Source: JBBDRX01 sp040905245 (GTDB lineage Bacteria; Bacteroidota; Rhodothermia; Balneolales; Balneolaceae). Taken from it: a stretch of DNA of 14,921 bases. The stretch spans positions 1 through 14,921 of the forward strand of contig JBBDRX010000115.1 of NCBI GenBank assembly GCA_040905245.1, given 5' to 3'. The notes under the pieces are model-generated. The model ran no database searches and had not been told where the DNA came from. It was given only the letters and a program-made list of their open reading frames with translations. Of this stretch, positions 1-9,200 are shown in pieces. The number at the start of each line of letters is the position of its first letter. Positions within the stretch are counted from its first letter, which is position 1. The position numbers and the translations under genes were made by a program.

Positions 1-1208
1 TGGTTTCCTATGACTTGGCCCGCATGGCCATTCAGGGCCTTCTGGGCCGAACCGGCCTGTCGGGAGACCTGGTCGACATGGTGATTATGGGAACCGTACT
101 GCACAACCCGGACGCATACAACATTGCCCGGGAAGCGACTCTCGGTTCCAGTCTGCCACCATCGGTACCCGCCTTCACAACATCCATGGCCTGCATCTCC
201 TCCAACATTGCCGTCACCAACGCGATCGAACAGATCCGAACCGGACAGGCAGACATTATCATTACCGGCGGGACCGACACCATGTCCGACCTGCCGATCC
301 GCTTCCGGAAACCGATTCGCAAACGGATCCTCCAGGCTAGAAAGGCCAAATCGGCCGCTGACTGGTGGAATCTATTGAAAGGCCTTCGCCCGAAAGATTT
401 CCTGCCCGAAGTCCCGACTGTTTCCGAATTTTCCACTGGTGTAACCATGGGCGAGAGCTGTGACCAGATGGCTGCAAAATATGGTGTCACCCGGGAGGAG
501 CAGGACAAATATGCCCTCCAGTCCCACCAACGTGCCGCCCGGGCCACCCAAAACGGCCTTCTCACCAGCGAACTCTTTCCCACGCTCCCGCCAGAAACCG
601 ACAAACCCGTCGAAACCGACAACACCATCCGGGGAGACTCCACTCTCGAGCAAATGGCCAAACTGCCACCGGCCTTTGGAGGTAAATACGGTACCGTTAC
701 CGCCGGTAACGCCTCGCCACTCACCGACGGGGCTTCAGCCGCCCTGCTGATGAGCTCTACCCGTGCCGGCGATCTCAGCTACACCCCCAGGGCCCGCTTC
801 CGATCCTACGTCTATACCGCCCAGCAACCCGACGACGAACTGCTGATCGGGCCGGCCACCGCCATACCAAAACTTTTAGAAAAAGAGGGCATCACCCTGC
901 AGGACATTGATATCTTTGAATTTCATGAAGCCTTTGCCGGCCAGGTACTGTCCGTACTGACCGCTCTGAACAGCGACCAGTTTGCCAGAGATCGCCTGGG
1001 CCGTAGTGAGAGGGTTGGTGAGGTTCCCATGGACAAACTGAACACCCGTGGCGGCTCCCTCTCCCTGGGACACCCCTTCGGAGCCACTGGAGTCCGCCTC
1101 GTCACCACGGCAGCCAACCGCCTCCACGAAGAGGACGGAACCCTGGCACTCGTCGCCGCATGTGCGGCCGGCGGACAGGGACACGCCATTTTACTGGAAC
1201 GCATCTGA
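1..1208 (+). CDS. fadI: Acetyl-CoA C-acyltransferase (3-ketoacyl-CoA thiolase), FadI/HADHB type, 5' partial
   Basis: Last step of beta-oxidation: cleaves 3-ketoacyl-CoA with CoA to acetyl-CoA and a shortened acyl-CoA. The reading frame is open to the left edge (codons in frame from base 3), and the first visible residues already belong to the thiolase fold, so roughly 30-50 N-terminal residues lie outside; the TTG at 15 is not the true start. Counting from that TTG, the nucleophile is Cys60 (MACISSN), followed by HEAF (304-307), GHPFGATG with His353, and Cys383 in CAAGGQGH. The HEAF form and the basic insertion at about 97-134 match the mitochondrial trifunctional beta subunit/FadI branch rather than biosynthetic thiolases. 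fadJ follows after 36 nt, so the two probably form an operon and an alpha/beta complex. Family is near certain; the specific FadI label is an inference from these motifs and the neighbour. Confidence 0.93.
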   Translation, partial: VSYDLARMAIQGLLGRTGLSGDLVDMVIMGTVLHNPDAYNIAREATLGSSLPPSVPAFTTSMACISSNIAVTNAIEQIRTGQADIIITGGTDTMSDLPIRFRKPIRKRILQARKAKSAADWWNLLKGLRPKDFLPEVPTVSEFSTGVTMGESCDQMAAKYGVTREEQDKYALQSHQRAARATQNGLLTSELFPTLPPETDKPVETDNTIRGDSTLEQMAKLPPAFGGKYGTVTAGNASPLTDGASAALLMSSTRAGDLSYTPRARFRSYVYTAQQPDDELLIGPATAIPKLLEKEGITLQDIDIFEFHEAFAGQVLSVLTALNSDQFARDRLGRSERVGEVPMDKLNTRGGSLSLGHPFGATGVRLVTTAANRLHEEDGTLALVAACAAGGQGHAILLERI

Positions 1209-1244
1209 AATATTGACCGCCCAGATAACAGCAAGGAAACAGAC

Positions 1245-3365
1245 ATGAATTCACTACAAACCGAACAACAAGACAACATTCTGCTTGTCACCATCGACTC
1301 TCCCGGAGAAAAGGTCAACAAGCTTGATAAAGCGATGATGGATCAGTTCGAAGAGGTATTGGACGAACTGGCAAACAACAACAGCCTGCGGGGAGCCGTC
1401 ATCCGGAGCGGAAAGTCGAACAACTTCATTGCAGGTGCAGACATCAACATGATTCGCTCCTGTCAAAGCGAAGAGGAACTTCGGGAACTCAGCCAGAGAG
1501 GAGGAGCCATTCTGAAGCGGATCCAGACCTCCGGCAAACCGATAGTCGCTGCCATCCACGGTGCCTGTATGGGTGGGGGAACCGAACTGGCGCTGGCCTG
1601 CCACTACCGTGTCCTTTCCGACAGTTCTGATACAAAAATTGCGCTCCCGGAAGTTCAGCTCGGCCTCATTCCCGGCATGGGAGGGACTCAACGGCTTCCC
1701 CGGCTCATCGGAATACAGCAATCCCTTGAATATCTGCTCACCGGAAAGAACTTCTACGTACGACAGGCCAAACGAAACGGATTTGCCGACGAGGTCGTCT
1801 ATCAACACAAACTGGTCGATGTGGCCAGAGCTTTCATCCTGAACCATCAACCGGGCAACGGCAGCGAAAACGACAATTCGAAAGGGTTGACCGATCGTGT
1901 ACTCGAGGGTACACACCTCGGACGTAACATAATCTTTTCCCAGGCCCGGAAGAAAACCCTGGCTCGTACTCAGGGAAACTACCCAGCCCCGCTAGCCCTG
2001 ATCGAATGCGTCAAAGCAGGCTATCAAAACGGCATAGAAGCCGGGATGCGCCATGAGTCGGAGAGTTTTGCCCACCTGGGCATGACACAAGAGTCCAGAG
2101 AGATGGTCAACCTTTTCTTTGCCATGAACCAGGCCAAATCGACCCCATCGGACGAGAAATCCCGCCCGGTTGAACACATTGGTGTACTTGGGGCCGGGCT
2201 GATGGGCTCCGGGATTACCCAGGTGTCCGCCGATGCGGGATTCAACGTCTGGATGAAGGATCGGGATCTGCCCTCTGCCGCCAAAGGACGTAAGGCGATT
2301 GCACGAGATATTGAGAAGCGGGTCAATAAACATATCATCAGCCCCTTTGAGCGGGATCAGATTTTGAGCCGAATCCACGCAACCGACCAATACGACGGAT
2401 TCGGCCGACTCGATCTGATCATTGAAGCAGTTTTCGAGGATCAGTCACTGAAACAAAAACTGTTTGCCGAGGTGGAAGAGATCGTCTCACCGGAGACCAT
2501 TATTGCCTCAAATACCTCTTCGATTCCGATTTCACAGCTTACAGAGAATGCAAAACATCCGGAGCGATTTGTCGGAATGCACTACTTTTCTCCCGTACCC
2601 AAAATGCCATTGCTGGAGATTATCCGAACCGATCAGACCTCCGACGAAGCCGTTGCAACAGCAGTCCGTGCAGGCCGCACCCAGGGAAAAACGGTGATCG
2701 TGGTCAATGATGGACCGGGTTTTTACACCACCCGGGCTGTATCGGCATATATGAACGAAGCACTGCTTCTTTTTGAAGAGGGAGCCGATGTCAAGGAGAT
2801 CGATCGTTCCATGAAAGATTTCGGCTTCCCTGTCGGGCCGCTCACTCTGCTGGACGAAGTGGGAATCGATATCGGTGCACATGTCGCCTCGGTTCTCGAA
2901 GGACTCTTCGACGAACGCGGTGGGGTTACCAGCAAGCTGTCTGCCCGGCTGGAAGAAGCCGGCTACCTGGGTCGCAAAAACGGAAAAGGATTCTATCTCT
3001 ATCCTGATGATGGGAAGAAAACCCTCAACGAAGAAGTTTTCGAATTCCGAAACAACGGAGACACTCGTGTACCGACAGCCGACGAAATTCATGAACGGCT
3101 ATCGCTGGTCATGGTCAACGAGGCGGCCTGGTGTCTTGGAGACGGGATCCTGAAGACCCCCGCAGACGGTGATCTCGGGGCCATTCTCGGCCTCGGCTTC
3201 CCACCCTTTACAGGTGGCCCGTTTCGGTATATCGATCAGGAAGGAGGCGCCGCCATCCTGAAACGCCTGGAAAATCTAAGAGAGACCTGTGGCGACCGGT
3301 TCACACCGGCAGAAGTGATTCGGGAACATGATCAAAGCAATCGCCGGTTCTACCCAGATGAATAA
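1245..3365 (+). CDS. fadJ: Fatty acid oxidation complex alpha subunit (enoyl-CoA hydratase / 3-hydroxyacyl-CoA dehydrogenase)
   Basis: Bifunctional beta-oxidation enzyme of 706 aa, the usual FadB/FadJ/HADHA length. The N-terminal crotonase domain (about 1-190) has the oxyanion-hole segment FIAGAD (61-66) and both catalytic glutamates, Glu114 in GGGTE and Glu136 in LPE. A linker leads to the NAD-binding domain, with GAGLMGSG at 316-323, the catalytic-histidine segment GMHYFSP (His446) and NDGPGF (488-493). Two C-terminal 3HCDH repeats follow (about 490-585 and 610-700). All catalytic residues expected for both activities are present. The ATG at 1245 is preceded by AAGGA (1233-1237) at 7 nt, a good ribosome binding site, and is 36 nt after fadI. 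The product should assemble with the thiolase as the soluble or membrane-associated complex. No regulator gene is visible nearby. FadB versus FadJ cannot be strictly separated; pairing with a FadI-like thiolase favours FadJ. Confidence 0.94.
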   Translation: MNSLQTEQQDNILLVTIDSPGEKVNKLDKAMMDQFEEVLDELANNNSLRGAVIRSGKSNNFIAGADINMIRSCQSEEELRELSQRGGAILKRIQTSGKPIVAAIHGACMGGGTELALACHYRVLSDSSDTKIALPEVQLGLIPGMGGTQRLPRLIGIQQSLEYLLTGKNFYVRQAKRNGFADEVVYQHKLVDVARAFILNHQPGNGSENDNSKGLTDRVLEGTHLGRNIIFSQARKKTLARTQGNYPAPLALIECVKAGYQNGIEAGMRHESESFAHLGMTQESREMVNLFFAMNQAKSTPSDEKSRPVEHIGVLGAGLMGSGITQVSADAGFNVWMKDRDLPSAAKGRKAIARDIEKRVNKHIISPFERDQILSRIHATDQYDGFGRLDLIIEAVFEDQSLKQKLFAEVEEIVSPETIIASNTSSIPISQLTENAKHPERFVGMHYFSPVPKMPLLEIIRTDQTSDEAVATAVRAGRTQGKTVIVVNDGPGFYTTRAVSAYMNEALLLFEEGADVKEIDRSMKDFGFPVGPLTLLDEVGIDIGAHVASVLEGLFDERGGVTSKLSARLEEAGYLGRKNGKGFYLYPDDGKKTLNEEVFEFRNNGDTRVPTADEIHERLSLVMVNEAAWCLGDGILKTPADGDLGAILGLGFPPFTGGPFRYIDQEGGAAILKRLENLRETCGDRFTPAEVIREHDQSNRRFYPDE

Positions 3366-3396
3366 CCCCGGATAGAGGAACACCACACTGCCTGCA

Positions 3397-3427
3397 TTGT
3401 TGAGCAGCCCAAAAAAACGTATCTTTT
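3397..3427 (+). promoter_or_regulatory. Weak candidate promoter for yajC-ribBA
   Basis: In the 101-bp gap after fadJ, TATCTTTT (3420-3427) differs by one base from the Bacteroidota -7 consensus TAnnTTTG, and a TTG at 3397-3399 sits 20 nt upstream, within the usual -33 spacing. It lies about 40 nt before the yajC start. The rest of the gap shows no clear terminator for fadJ. This is consensus matching only. Confidence 0.3.
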
Positions 3428-3466
3428 CTGTTTATCAGCCAACTCAACCATGTTAAATAGAACTTC

Positions 3467-3793
3467 ATGACTGTATTGAACTACGTTTTTCTGATGGCAC
3501 CCCCCGATGGCGGATCCGACGGGGCAATTATCAACCTGCTGTTTCTCGGAGCACTCTTTTTCGTTTTCTACTTTTTTATCATTCGTCCGCAAACCAAACG
3601 GCAAAAGGAGATCCAGAAAAAAGTCGAAGGCATGAAGAAAGGGGACAAAGTGGTCACTTCAGGCGGGCTGATCGGCCACCTGAATTCGAATGACGACCAT
3701 ACTGTTCTTCTGGAAGTCGATTCCGGGGTCAAGATCCGGTTTCAGAAACAGGCAATCATTGATGTGAACCCGGAAACGCCATCAAAAGAGTGA
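3467..3793 (+). CDS. yajC: Preprotein translocase subunit YajC
   Basis: Small inner-membrane accessory subunit of the Sec translocon that associates with SecDF. The 108-aa protein has one hydrophobic helix at about 20-39 followed at once by IIRPQTKRQKE (38-48), the hallmark junction of the family, then a soluble domain with GDKVVTSGGLIG, also diagnostic. Length is normal (about 90-110 aa). A short Gly/Pro-rich segment precedes the helix. No Shine-Dalgarno is evident; Met10 (3494) is an alternative start, but 3467 gives a typical family N-terminus. ribBA follows after 41 nt and may be cotranscribed; there is no known functional link between export and riboflavin synthesis, so co-orientation may be incidental. 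Confidence 0.93.
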   Translation: MTVLNYVFLMAPPDGGSDGAIINLLFLGALFFVFYFFIIRPQTKRQKEIQKKVEGMKKGDKVVTSGGLIGHLNSNDDHTVLLEVDSGVKIRFQKQAIIDVNPETPSKE

Positions 3794-3834
3794 CACACCC
3801 GGAGCTCGATTTCGAGGCAGGCAACTGACAGATT

Positions 3835-5058
3835 ATGCCAGAGACTCCATTCCATAGCATTGAAGAGGCCATCGAGGAGATTCGTTGTGGCAACATGATT
3901 ATCGTCGTGGACGACGAGGATCGTGAAAATGAAGGGGATCTCCTGATGGCTGCCGAAATGACAACATCGGAGGCCATCAACTTCATGGCCAAGCATGGCC
4001 GGGGGCTTATCTGTGTCCCGTTAACGCGCGACCGGGCGGCAGAACTGGACCTGGATTACATGGTTACCGAGGGCGCTGATCCGAATGAAGCGGCTTTCAC
4101 CATTTCGGTGGATCACAAACATCTGACCACAACCGGCATTTCTGCGCCGGATCGTGCCAATACCGTCAGAGAGCTGATCAAGTCCGATGCCTCCGCAGCG
4201 GATTTTCGCCGCCCGGGGCATATTTTTCCATTGATCGGAACCAGGGGCGGTGTACTGAGACGGGCCGGGCATACGGAAGCGGCCATCGACTTGGCACGGC
4301 TGGCTGGCCTCAATCCGGCAGGAATCATCTGCGAAATTATGAAGGACGATGGAGAGATGGCCCGCCTTCCGGATCTGATCGAACTCTCCAGGAAGTTTGG
4401 GCTCAAGCTGATCACCATCAAGGACCTGATCGCCTACCGGATGAAGCATGAATCGCTGGTCAAAAAAAAGGTGACCACCGACATGCCCACAATTTACGGG
4501 AACTTTACCCTGCACGTCTTTCAGGAAAAGGCCACAAACGACACACACATCGCTCTCACAAAAGGGGAGTGGGCACCCGATGAGCCGGTGCTGGTCCGCG
4601 TCCACTCCGCAAATCCGCTGGCCGATATTTTCGGCAGTAAACGAAGTGACAAAACAGCCCTGTTGCATCAAACCATGAAGATGGTGGAGGAAGCCGACAA
4701 GGGAGTGGTTCTCTACATGGATCAGATGAGCCGGGATTTCGATCTCATGAACCAGCTAAAATCCCTTCAACTGCAGGATCAGGGTTATACGGTGGAAGAG
4801 ATCAAGAACAAGCTCGGTATCGAAATGGACCACCGGGACTACGGTGTGGGAGCGCAAATCCTCTACAAACTCGGGGTCCGAAAACTCCGGCTTCTCACCA
4901 ACAATCCGGTTAAACGCGTTGGCCTCAAAAGCTTTGGACTGGAGATGGTCGAAGAGGTTCCGATACCGGTAGATCATTTGAACCTGAACCATCCGGACGA
5001 CAAACTGGACCGGCCGTCTGGCGGCAAAGGATTTCTGAAGAACCTGATGCTCGAATAG
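3835..5058 (+). CDS. ribBA: RibBA-type protein: 3,4-dihydroxy-2-butanone-4-phosphate synthase with degenerate GTP cyclohydrolase II domain
   Basis: 407 aa, two domains. The N-terminal RibB domain (about 1-205) converts ribulose 5-phosphate to 3,4-dihydroxy-2-butanone 4-phosphate for riboflavin synthesis and looks intact: acidic loop DDEDRENEGD (26-35), AGHTEAAIDLARLAGL with His146 and Glu148, and Glu167 in GIICEIMKDDG. The C-terminal half (about 210-400) aligns along its length with GTP cyclohydrolase II (VRVHS at 254-258, LQDQGY at 313-318, RLLTNNP at 352-358). However, the three zinc cysteines (Cys54, 65, 67 in E. coli RibA) are Asn260, Ser271 and Lys273, the catalytic tyrosine is Leu311, and the QEGRNIG motif reads QMSRDFD. 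I therefore infer that only the RibB activity remains and that GTP cyclohydrolase II is supplied from elsewhere in the genome. Automatic annotation would probably call it bifunctional. ATG at 3835, no clear ribosome binding site. Confidence 0.9.
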   Translation: MPETPFHSIEEAIEEIRCGNMIIVVDDEDRENEGDLLMAAEMTTSEAINFMAKHGRGLICVPLTRDRAAELDLDYMVTEGADPNEAAFTISVDHKHLTTTGISAPDRANTVRELIKSDASAADFRRPGHIFPLIGTRGGVLRRAGHTEAAIDLARLAGLNPAGIICEIMKDDGEMARLPDLIELSRKFGLKLITIKDLIAYRMKHESLVKKKVTTDMPTIYGNFTLHVFQEKATNDTHIALTKGEWAPDEPVLVRVHSANPLADIFGSKRSDKTALLHQTMKMVEEADKGVVLYMDQMSRDFDLMNQLKSLQLQDQGYTVEEIKNKLGIEMDHRDYGVGAQILYKLGVRKLRLLTNNPVKRVGLKSFGLEMVEEVPIPVDHLNLNHPDDKLDRPSGGKGFLKNLMLE

Positions 5059-5114
5059 CAGAACGGCGCTGACGAATAACAAGGTACCGCACGAACCGGT
5101 TCAGCCCGCCTCTC

Positions 5115-5789
5115 TCACGATTTTGCTTCCGGCGAATCCGGAGATGTTGCATTCCCGGCCTTGTGGCTGGCCGGATCTGACAGGGCAGCTCCTTTTTTTG
5201 ACGATGAATCCGCATCCGTCATAGCCCGAACCGATCCTGAAGCCGCCATACCACCCTCCGGATGCTCATCTGCGCCAGGCAGAATCCGTTTATGAAAAAT
5301 CAGCATGGCAACGATAGAGCAGCTGATGGCGATGTCGGCCACATTGAAGATGTAGGGAAAGACCGGATAGCCTGAAATAGTCAGGTTAAAGTGGATAAAG
5401 TCAATGACGCGGCCTTCCAGAACACCACCGTAACCATCCAGGACTCCCATCACAAGTCGGTCGGTGATGTTCCCGAGCGCCCCACCCAGAATAAGCCCCA
5501 TAAAGAAGAGATAGGGCAATCTGGCGATATCCAGGGTCTTCAACAAATAGATCGTAATGCCAATGGTGGCCAGAATGGCAATCACACTGATTACAGGCGT
5601 AGAGATCCAGTCCATCCCCATCGCCATGCCCGGATTTTGAGTATAATTGAAAGCGAGCCAGCCTTCAATCACATCGTGACGGTGATACTCCATGGCGTAC
5701 CGGATCCAGTGTTTGGTCACCTGATCCAGTACCCACACAATGAGGACCGGCAGAAAGAGCGTCAACAGTTTTCGTTTTCTCTCGCGCAA
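5115..5789 (-). CDS. lspA: Lipoprotein signal peptidase (signal peptidase II) with hydrophilic C-terminal tail
   Basis: Inner-membrane aspartyl protease that removes signal peptides from diacylglyceryl-modified prolipoproteins. Four hydrophobic segments lie within residues 8-166. The signature elements are DQVTK (22-26), NYTQNPGMAMG (48-58), GALGNITDRL with Asp110, and FNVADIAIS with Asp152; Asp110 and Asp152 form the catalytic dyad. The enzyme normally ends near residue 165-170; here about 54 extra residues (171-224) form a hydrophilic Ser/Ala/Asp/Lys-rich tail of unknown role. The start is TTG at 5789: an in-frame TAA lies two codons upstream and no ATG occurs near the N-terminus. It is the last gene of the ileS - dksA-like - lspA operon, 28 nt after the preceding gene; ileS-lspA linkage is also found in proteobacteria. 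A lipoprotein substrate (the DUF4292 protein) is encoded further along. Confidence 0.93.
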   Translation of the reverse strand: MRERKRKLLTLFLPVLIVWVLDQVTKHWIRYAMEYHRHDVIEGWLAFNYTQNPGMAMGMDWISTPVISVIAILATIGITIYLLKTLDIARLPYLFFMGLILGGALGNITDRLVMGVLDGYGGVLEGRVIDFIHFNLTISGYPVFPYIFNVADIAISCSIVAMLIFHKRILPGADEHPEGGMAASGSVRAMTDADSSSKKGAALSDPASHKAGNATSPDSPEAKS

Positions 5790-5817
5790 TGGTTACGGAA
5801 TCTAAAAAGGAGGTCGG

Positions 5818-6219
5818 CTATCGACGTTTCAGCTTCGCTTCAATACTAAGCTGGGTATGCGGCACAGCTTCGAGCCGGCCCTTGGCAATTTTTTTGCCGG
5901 TCACCTTGCAAACACCGTAGGTCTTGTTATCGATCCGCACAAGGGCATCGTCCAGGTATTTAATGAACTTGCGGGTTCGGTTAAAGAGCATGTAGGTCTT
6001 CTCCCGTTCCTGCGCGTCGGTGCCGGCGTCTGCCATATGAAACGAATAGGCCGATTCGTCAGAGGCATTCTCCATGCTTTCACGCAAAGAGTTCTGAAGA
6101 GATTCCATCTCCTTCTCCGCTTCATCGCGCTTCTTGATGATGATCTCCCGAAAGTACTCCAACTCCTCGTCGGTATAGGGAGATACGCGTTTTGATTTCT
6201 CTTCTTTGGAAGAAGCCAT
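5818..6219 (-). CDS. DksA/TraR family transcriptional regulator lacking the zinc-finger cysteines
   Basis: 133-aa protein of the DksA/TraR family, which binds the RNA polymerase secondary channel and, with ppGpp in E. coli, adjusts transcription at many promoters. A charged N-terminal coiled coil spans about 15-60. The tip region DAGTDAQEREK (64-74) carries Asp64 and Asp68, comparable to the functional acidic tip of DksA. The C-terminal domain (YGVCKVTGKKI, then RLEAVPHTQLSIEAK) keeps the zinc-finger fold signature, but three of four cysteines are replaced (Thr, Ser, Ala) and only Cys104 remains, so zinc binding is unlikely. As I recall, the cysteine-poor form is usual in Bacteroidota. It sits between ileS (11 nt upstream) and lspA (28 nt downstream) in one operon. 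The start ATG has no Shine-Dalgarno. Regulatory targets cannot be read from the sequence. Confidence 0.88.
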   Translation of the reverse strand: MASSKEEKSKRVSPYTDEELEYFREIIIKKRDEAEKEMESLQNSLRESMENASDESAYSFHMADAGTDAQEREKTYMLFNRTRKFIKYLDDALVRIDNKTYGVCKVTGKKIAKGRLEAVPHTQLSIEAKLKRR

Positions 6220-6230
6220 GACTACACCAT

Positions 6231-9200
6231 TTAATTATTCACATTACGCTTGATCGAGATCTTGCAGGCAACGCCTTCAATATCCCAGGACTTGATAAAA
6301 TCTGCTTGCGATAGCAGCTCGCGCTGCACATCGTCAGCGAGTGTCTCCGACTTGATGTAAGAGCTCATCCCCGAAATCGCATCGGCCATGGCTCCTGTGG
6401 TTTCGAAACCGATCTGGATATGATCCGTCACATCGTAATCGGCCTCTTTCCGCATATTCTGAATACGGTTTACAAACTCCCGGGCCAGCCCTTCCCGAAC
6501 CAGCTCGTTGGTCAGTTCGGTATCCAGGGCCACGGTCACCCCCTTCTCCGTCTCAACGGACCAGCCTTTGAGGCCGGTACGGATAATCTCGAGGTCCTCT
6601 CTTTCGAGGCGGACCGTCTCGCCGTCATCGATTTGAAGGTCAAGATAACCCTCTTTTTCAAAAAGACCGATTTCTTCTGTCTCCAGTGTGGAAATTTTTG
6701 CAGCCGCACTCTTCATCCTCTTGCCCAGCTTCTTGCCCAGCACAGGATAGTTCGGTTTGGCCGACTTGCTGACAATTGCAGAGTCGTCCTCTACAAATTC
6801 AATCCTTTTGACGTTCACCTCGTCCAGAATAATCCCCTCGACGGAGTCCACCACTTCTCGTTCATCTTTGGCAAGTGGAAGAATAATGCGGTTCAGCGGC
6901 TGACGGACGTTGATATCGATCTGATTTCGAATCCGCAACACCGTTGAACTGATCGTACGTGCAATATCCATCCGGTGCTCCAACTCTTTGTCGATCGAAG
7001 TCTCCTCCACCGTTGGATAGAACGAGAGATGCACAGACTCCTCTTGCTGCCCTTTCACATCGTTGAGGTTCCGGTATAACCACTCACCGAAATAGGGTGC
7101 GATCGGACTCATCACTTTGGCCAGATCCAACAGGCACTCATACAACGTCTGATAAGCCGCGGTCTTATCCAAACTTTTCCCCTCTTTCCAGAACCGCCGC
7201 CGGCTCCGGCGAACATACCAGTTACTCAAATCGTCCACGACCTTCTCGATCTCCCGGACAGCACGAGTCGGTTCATAATCGTCCAGATATTCGTCCACCA
7301 GCTTGATGGTGGTATACATCCGGGAAAGGATCCACCGGTCCATCTCTGTCCGCTCATTGTGTGCAAGCGGGTTGCCGGCGTAGGTGAACCGATCAATGTT
7401 CGCATACATGGCGAAGAAAGAGTAGGTACTGACGATTGTATTGAAAAACTTCCGCTGTGTCTCTTTGAGCCCCTCTTCACTGAACTTGAGATTGTCCCAG
7501 GGAGCCGAATTACTCATCATGTACCAGCGCACCACATCGGCTCCGTAGTTCTGAATCACCTCAAACGGATCCACCGTATTCCCCTTCGACTTGCTCATCT
7601 TCTCGCCATTCTCGTCCAGAACCAGGCCGTTGGAGACCACATTCAGATAGGCGGGTTTGTCAAAGAGCATGGTGCCGAGCGCATGAAGTGTGTAAAACCA
7701 GCCCCGGGTCTGATCGACACCTTCAGCGATAAAGTCTGCCGGGAAGTGTTTTTTAAACTTCTTGCGATGCTCAAAGGGGTAGTGCCACTGGGCAAACGGC
7801 ATAGCGCCGGAGTCGAACCAGACATCCAGCAGATCCGGAACACGCCGCATGGTTCCTCCATCGGGCGCATCCCATGTAATCTCATCGAGGTACGGCCGGT
7901 GCAGATCCAGATCCACATCCTCCGACAGCCCCGCTTTTTTCCGGAGCTCCTCAACACTGCCGACACACTCGACATAGTCCGGGTCCTGATCACTCACCCA
8001 GATTGGTATCGGGGTACCCCAGTAACGCTGACGAGAGATTGCCCAGTCCACATTGTTCTCCAGCCAGGTTCCGAACCGGCCGGTACCGGTCGACTCCGGT
8101 TTCCAGTTGATCTCCCGGTTCAATTCCACCATCCGCTCCTTCACACTGGTCGTACGGACAAACCACGATTCGACGGGGTAAGACATCAGGGGCGTTCCCT
8201 TCCGCCAGTCGAACGGATAGTTGTGAAGGTACGTCTCGTGACGATAGATCATTCCCCGTTCTTTCAAGTTGCGCACGATCGGTTTGTCGGCCTCTTTGAA
8301 CCAGAGGTTTTCATAGGGAGGGGCCTCGGCGGTAAACCGTCCTTCCCGGTCAATTGGGTTGAACATCGGAATCCCGGCCTTCTTACAGCTTTCATAGTCA
8401 TCAGCACCGTAAGCCGGTGCGGTATGAACCACTCCGGTACCCTCTTCCGTTGTCACATAGTCTGCAGAAATTACACGCCAGGCCTGTTCCGGTCCGACCT
8501 CTTTCAGTGCAAATTCGAACAACGGTTTGTATCGTTTACCGACCAGCTCCTCACCGCTGTAACGATCCACAATTTCGTACTCTTCCTGCATGGACTGCTC
8601 CAGGCACGCCTCCGCAAGGATGTAGAACTCCTCTTCTTCACGTTCCGACAACCGGATTTTCACATAGGCCAGCTCGGGATTTACTGCAAGGGCCATATTC
8701 GAAATGGTGGTCCAGGGAGTCGTGGTCCAGGCAAGAAAATAGACATTCTTCTCCTCTTGCGTCTCGAACTTGAAATAGATGGATGGATCCTGAGTCTCCT
8801 CATACCCAAGGCTCACTTCATGGGAAGAGAGTACCGTCCCGCTGCCCGGAGAGTACCACTGGATCTTGTACCCCTGGTACACAAACCCTTTTTCGAACAA
8901 CGTCTTGAATGCCCACCAGATCGACTCGATGTAGTCATTCTCGAATGTGATGTATGGATTGTCCAGATCCACCCAGTATGCCATCCGCTGCGTCAGGTCG
9001 TCCCACAAATACTTGTATTTCAGGACGCTCTCCCGGCACTGTTGGTTATACTTGTCTATGCCGTACTCCTCCACCTGCTGGCGACCCTCCAGCCCGAGCT
9101 CCTTCTCTACTTCAATTTCGACCGGCAGCCCGTGGGTATCCCATCCTCCCTTTCGGTCTACCTTGAATCCTTTCAAGGTCTTGTATCTGCAGAAAAGATC

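Noticed and set aside
5059..5114. Bidirectional terminator between the convergent ribBA and lspA genes
   Set aside because: The 56-bp gap contains only short imperfect inverted repeats and no T-run on either strand.
5808..5813. AGGAGG on the plus strand between the dksA-like gene and lspA
   Set aside because: It looks like a perfect Shine-Dalgarno, but no plus-strand gene follows; both flanking genes are on the minus strand.
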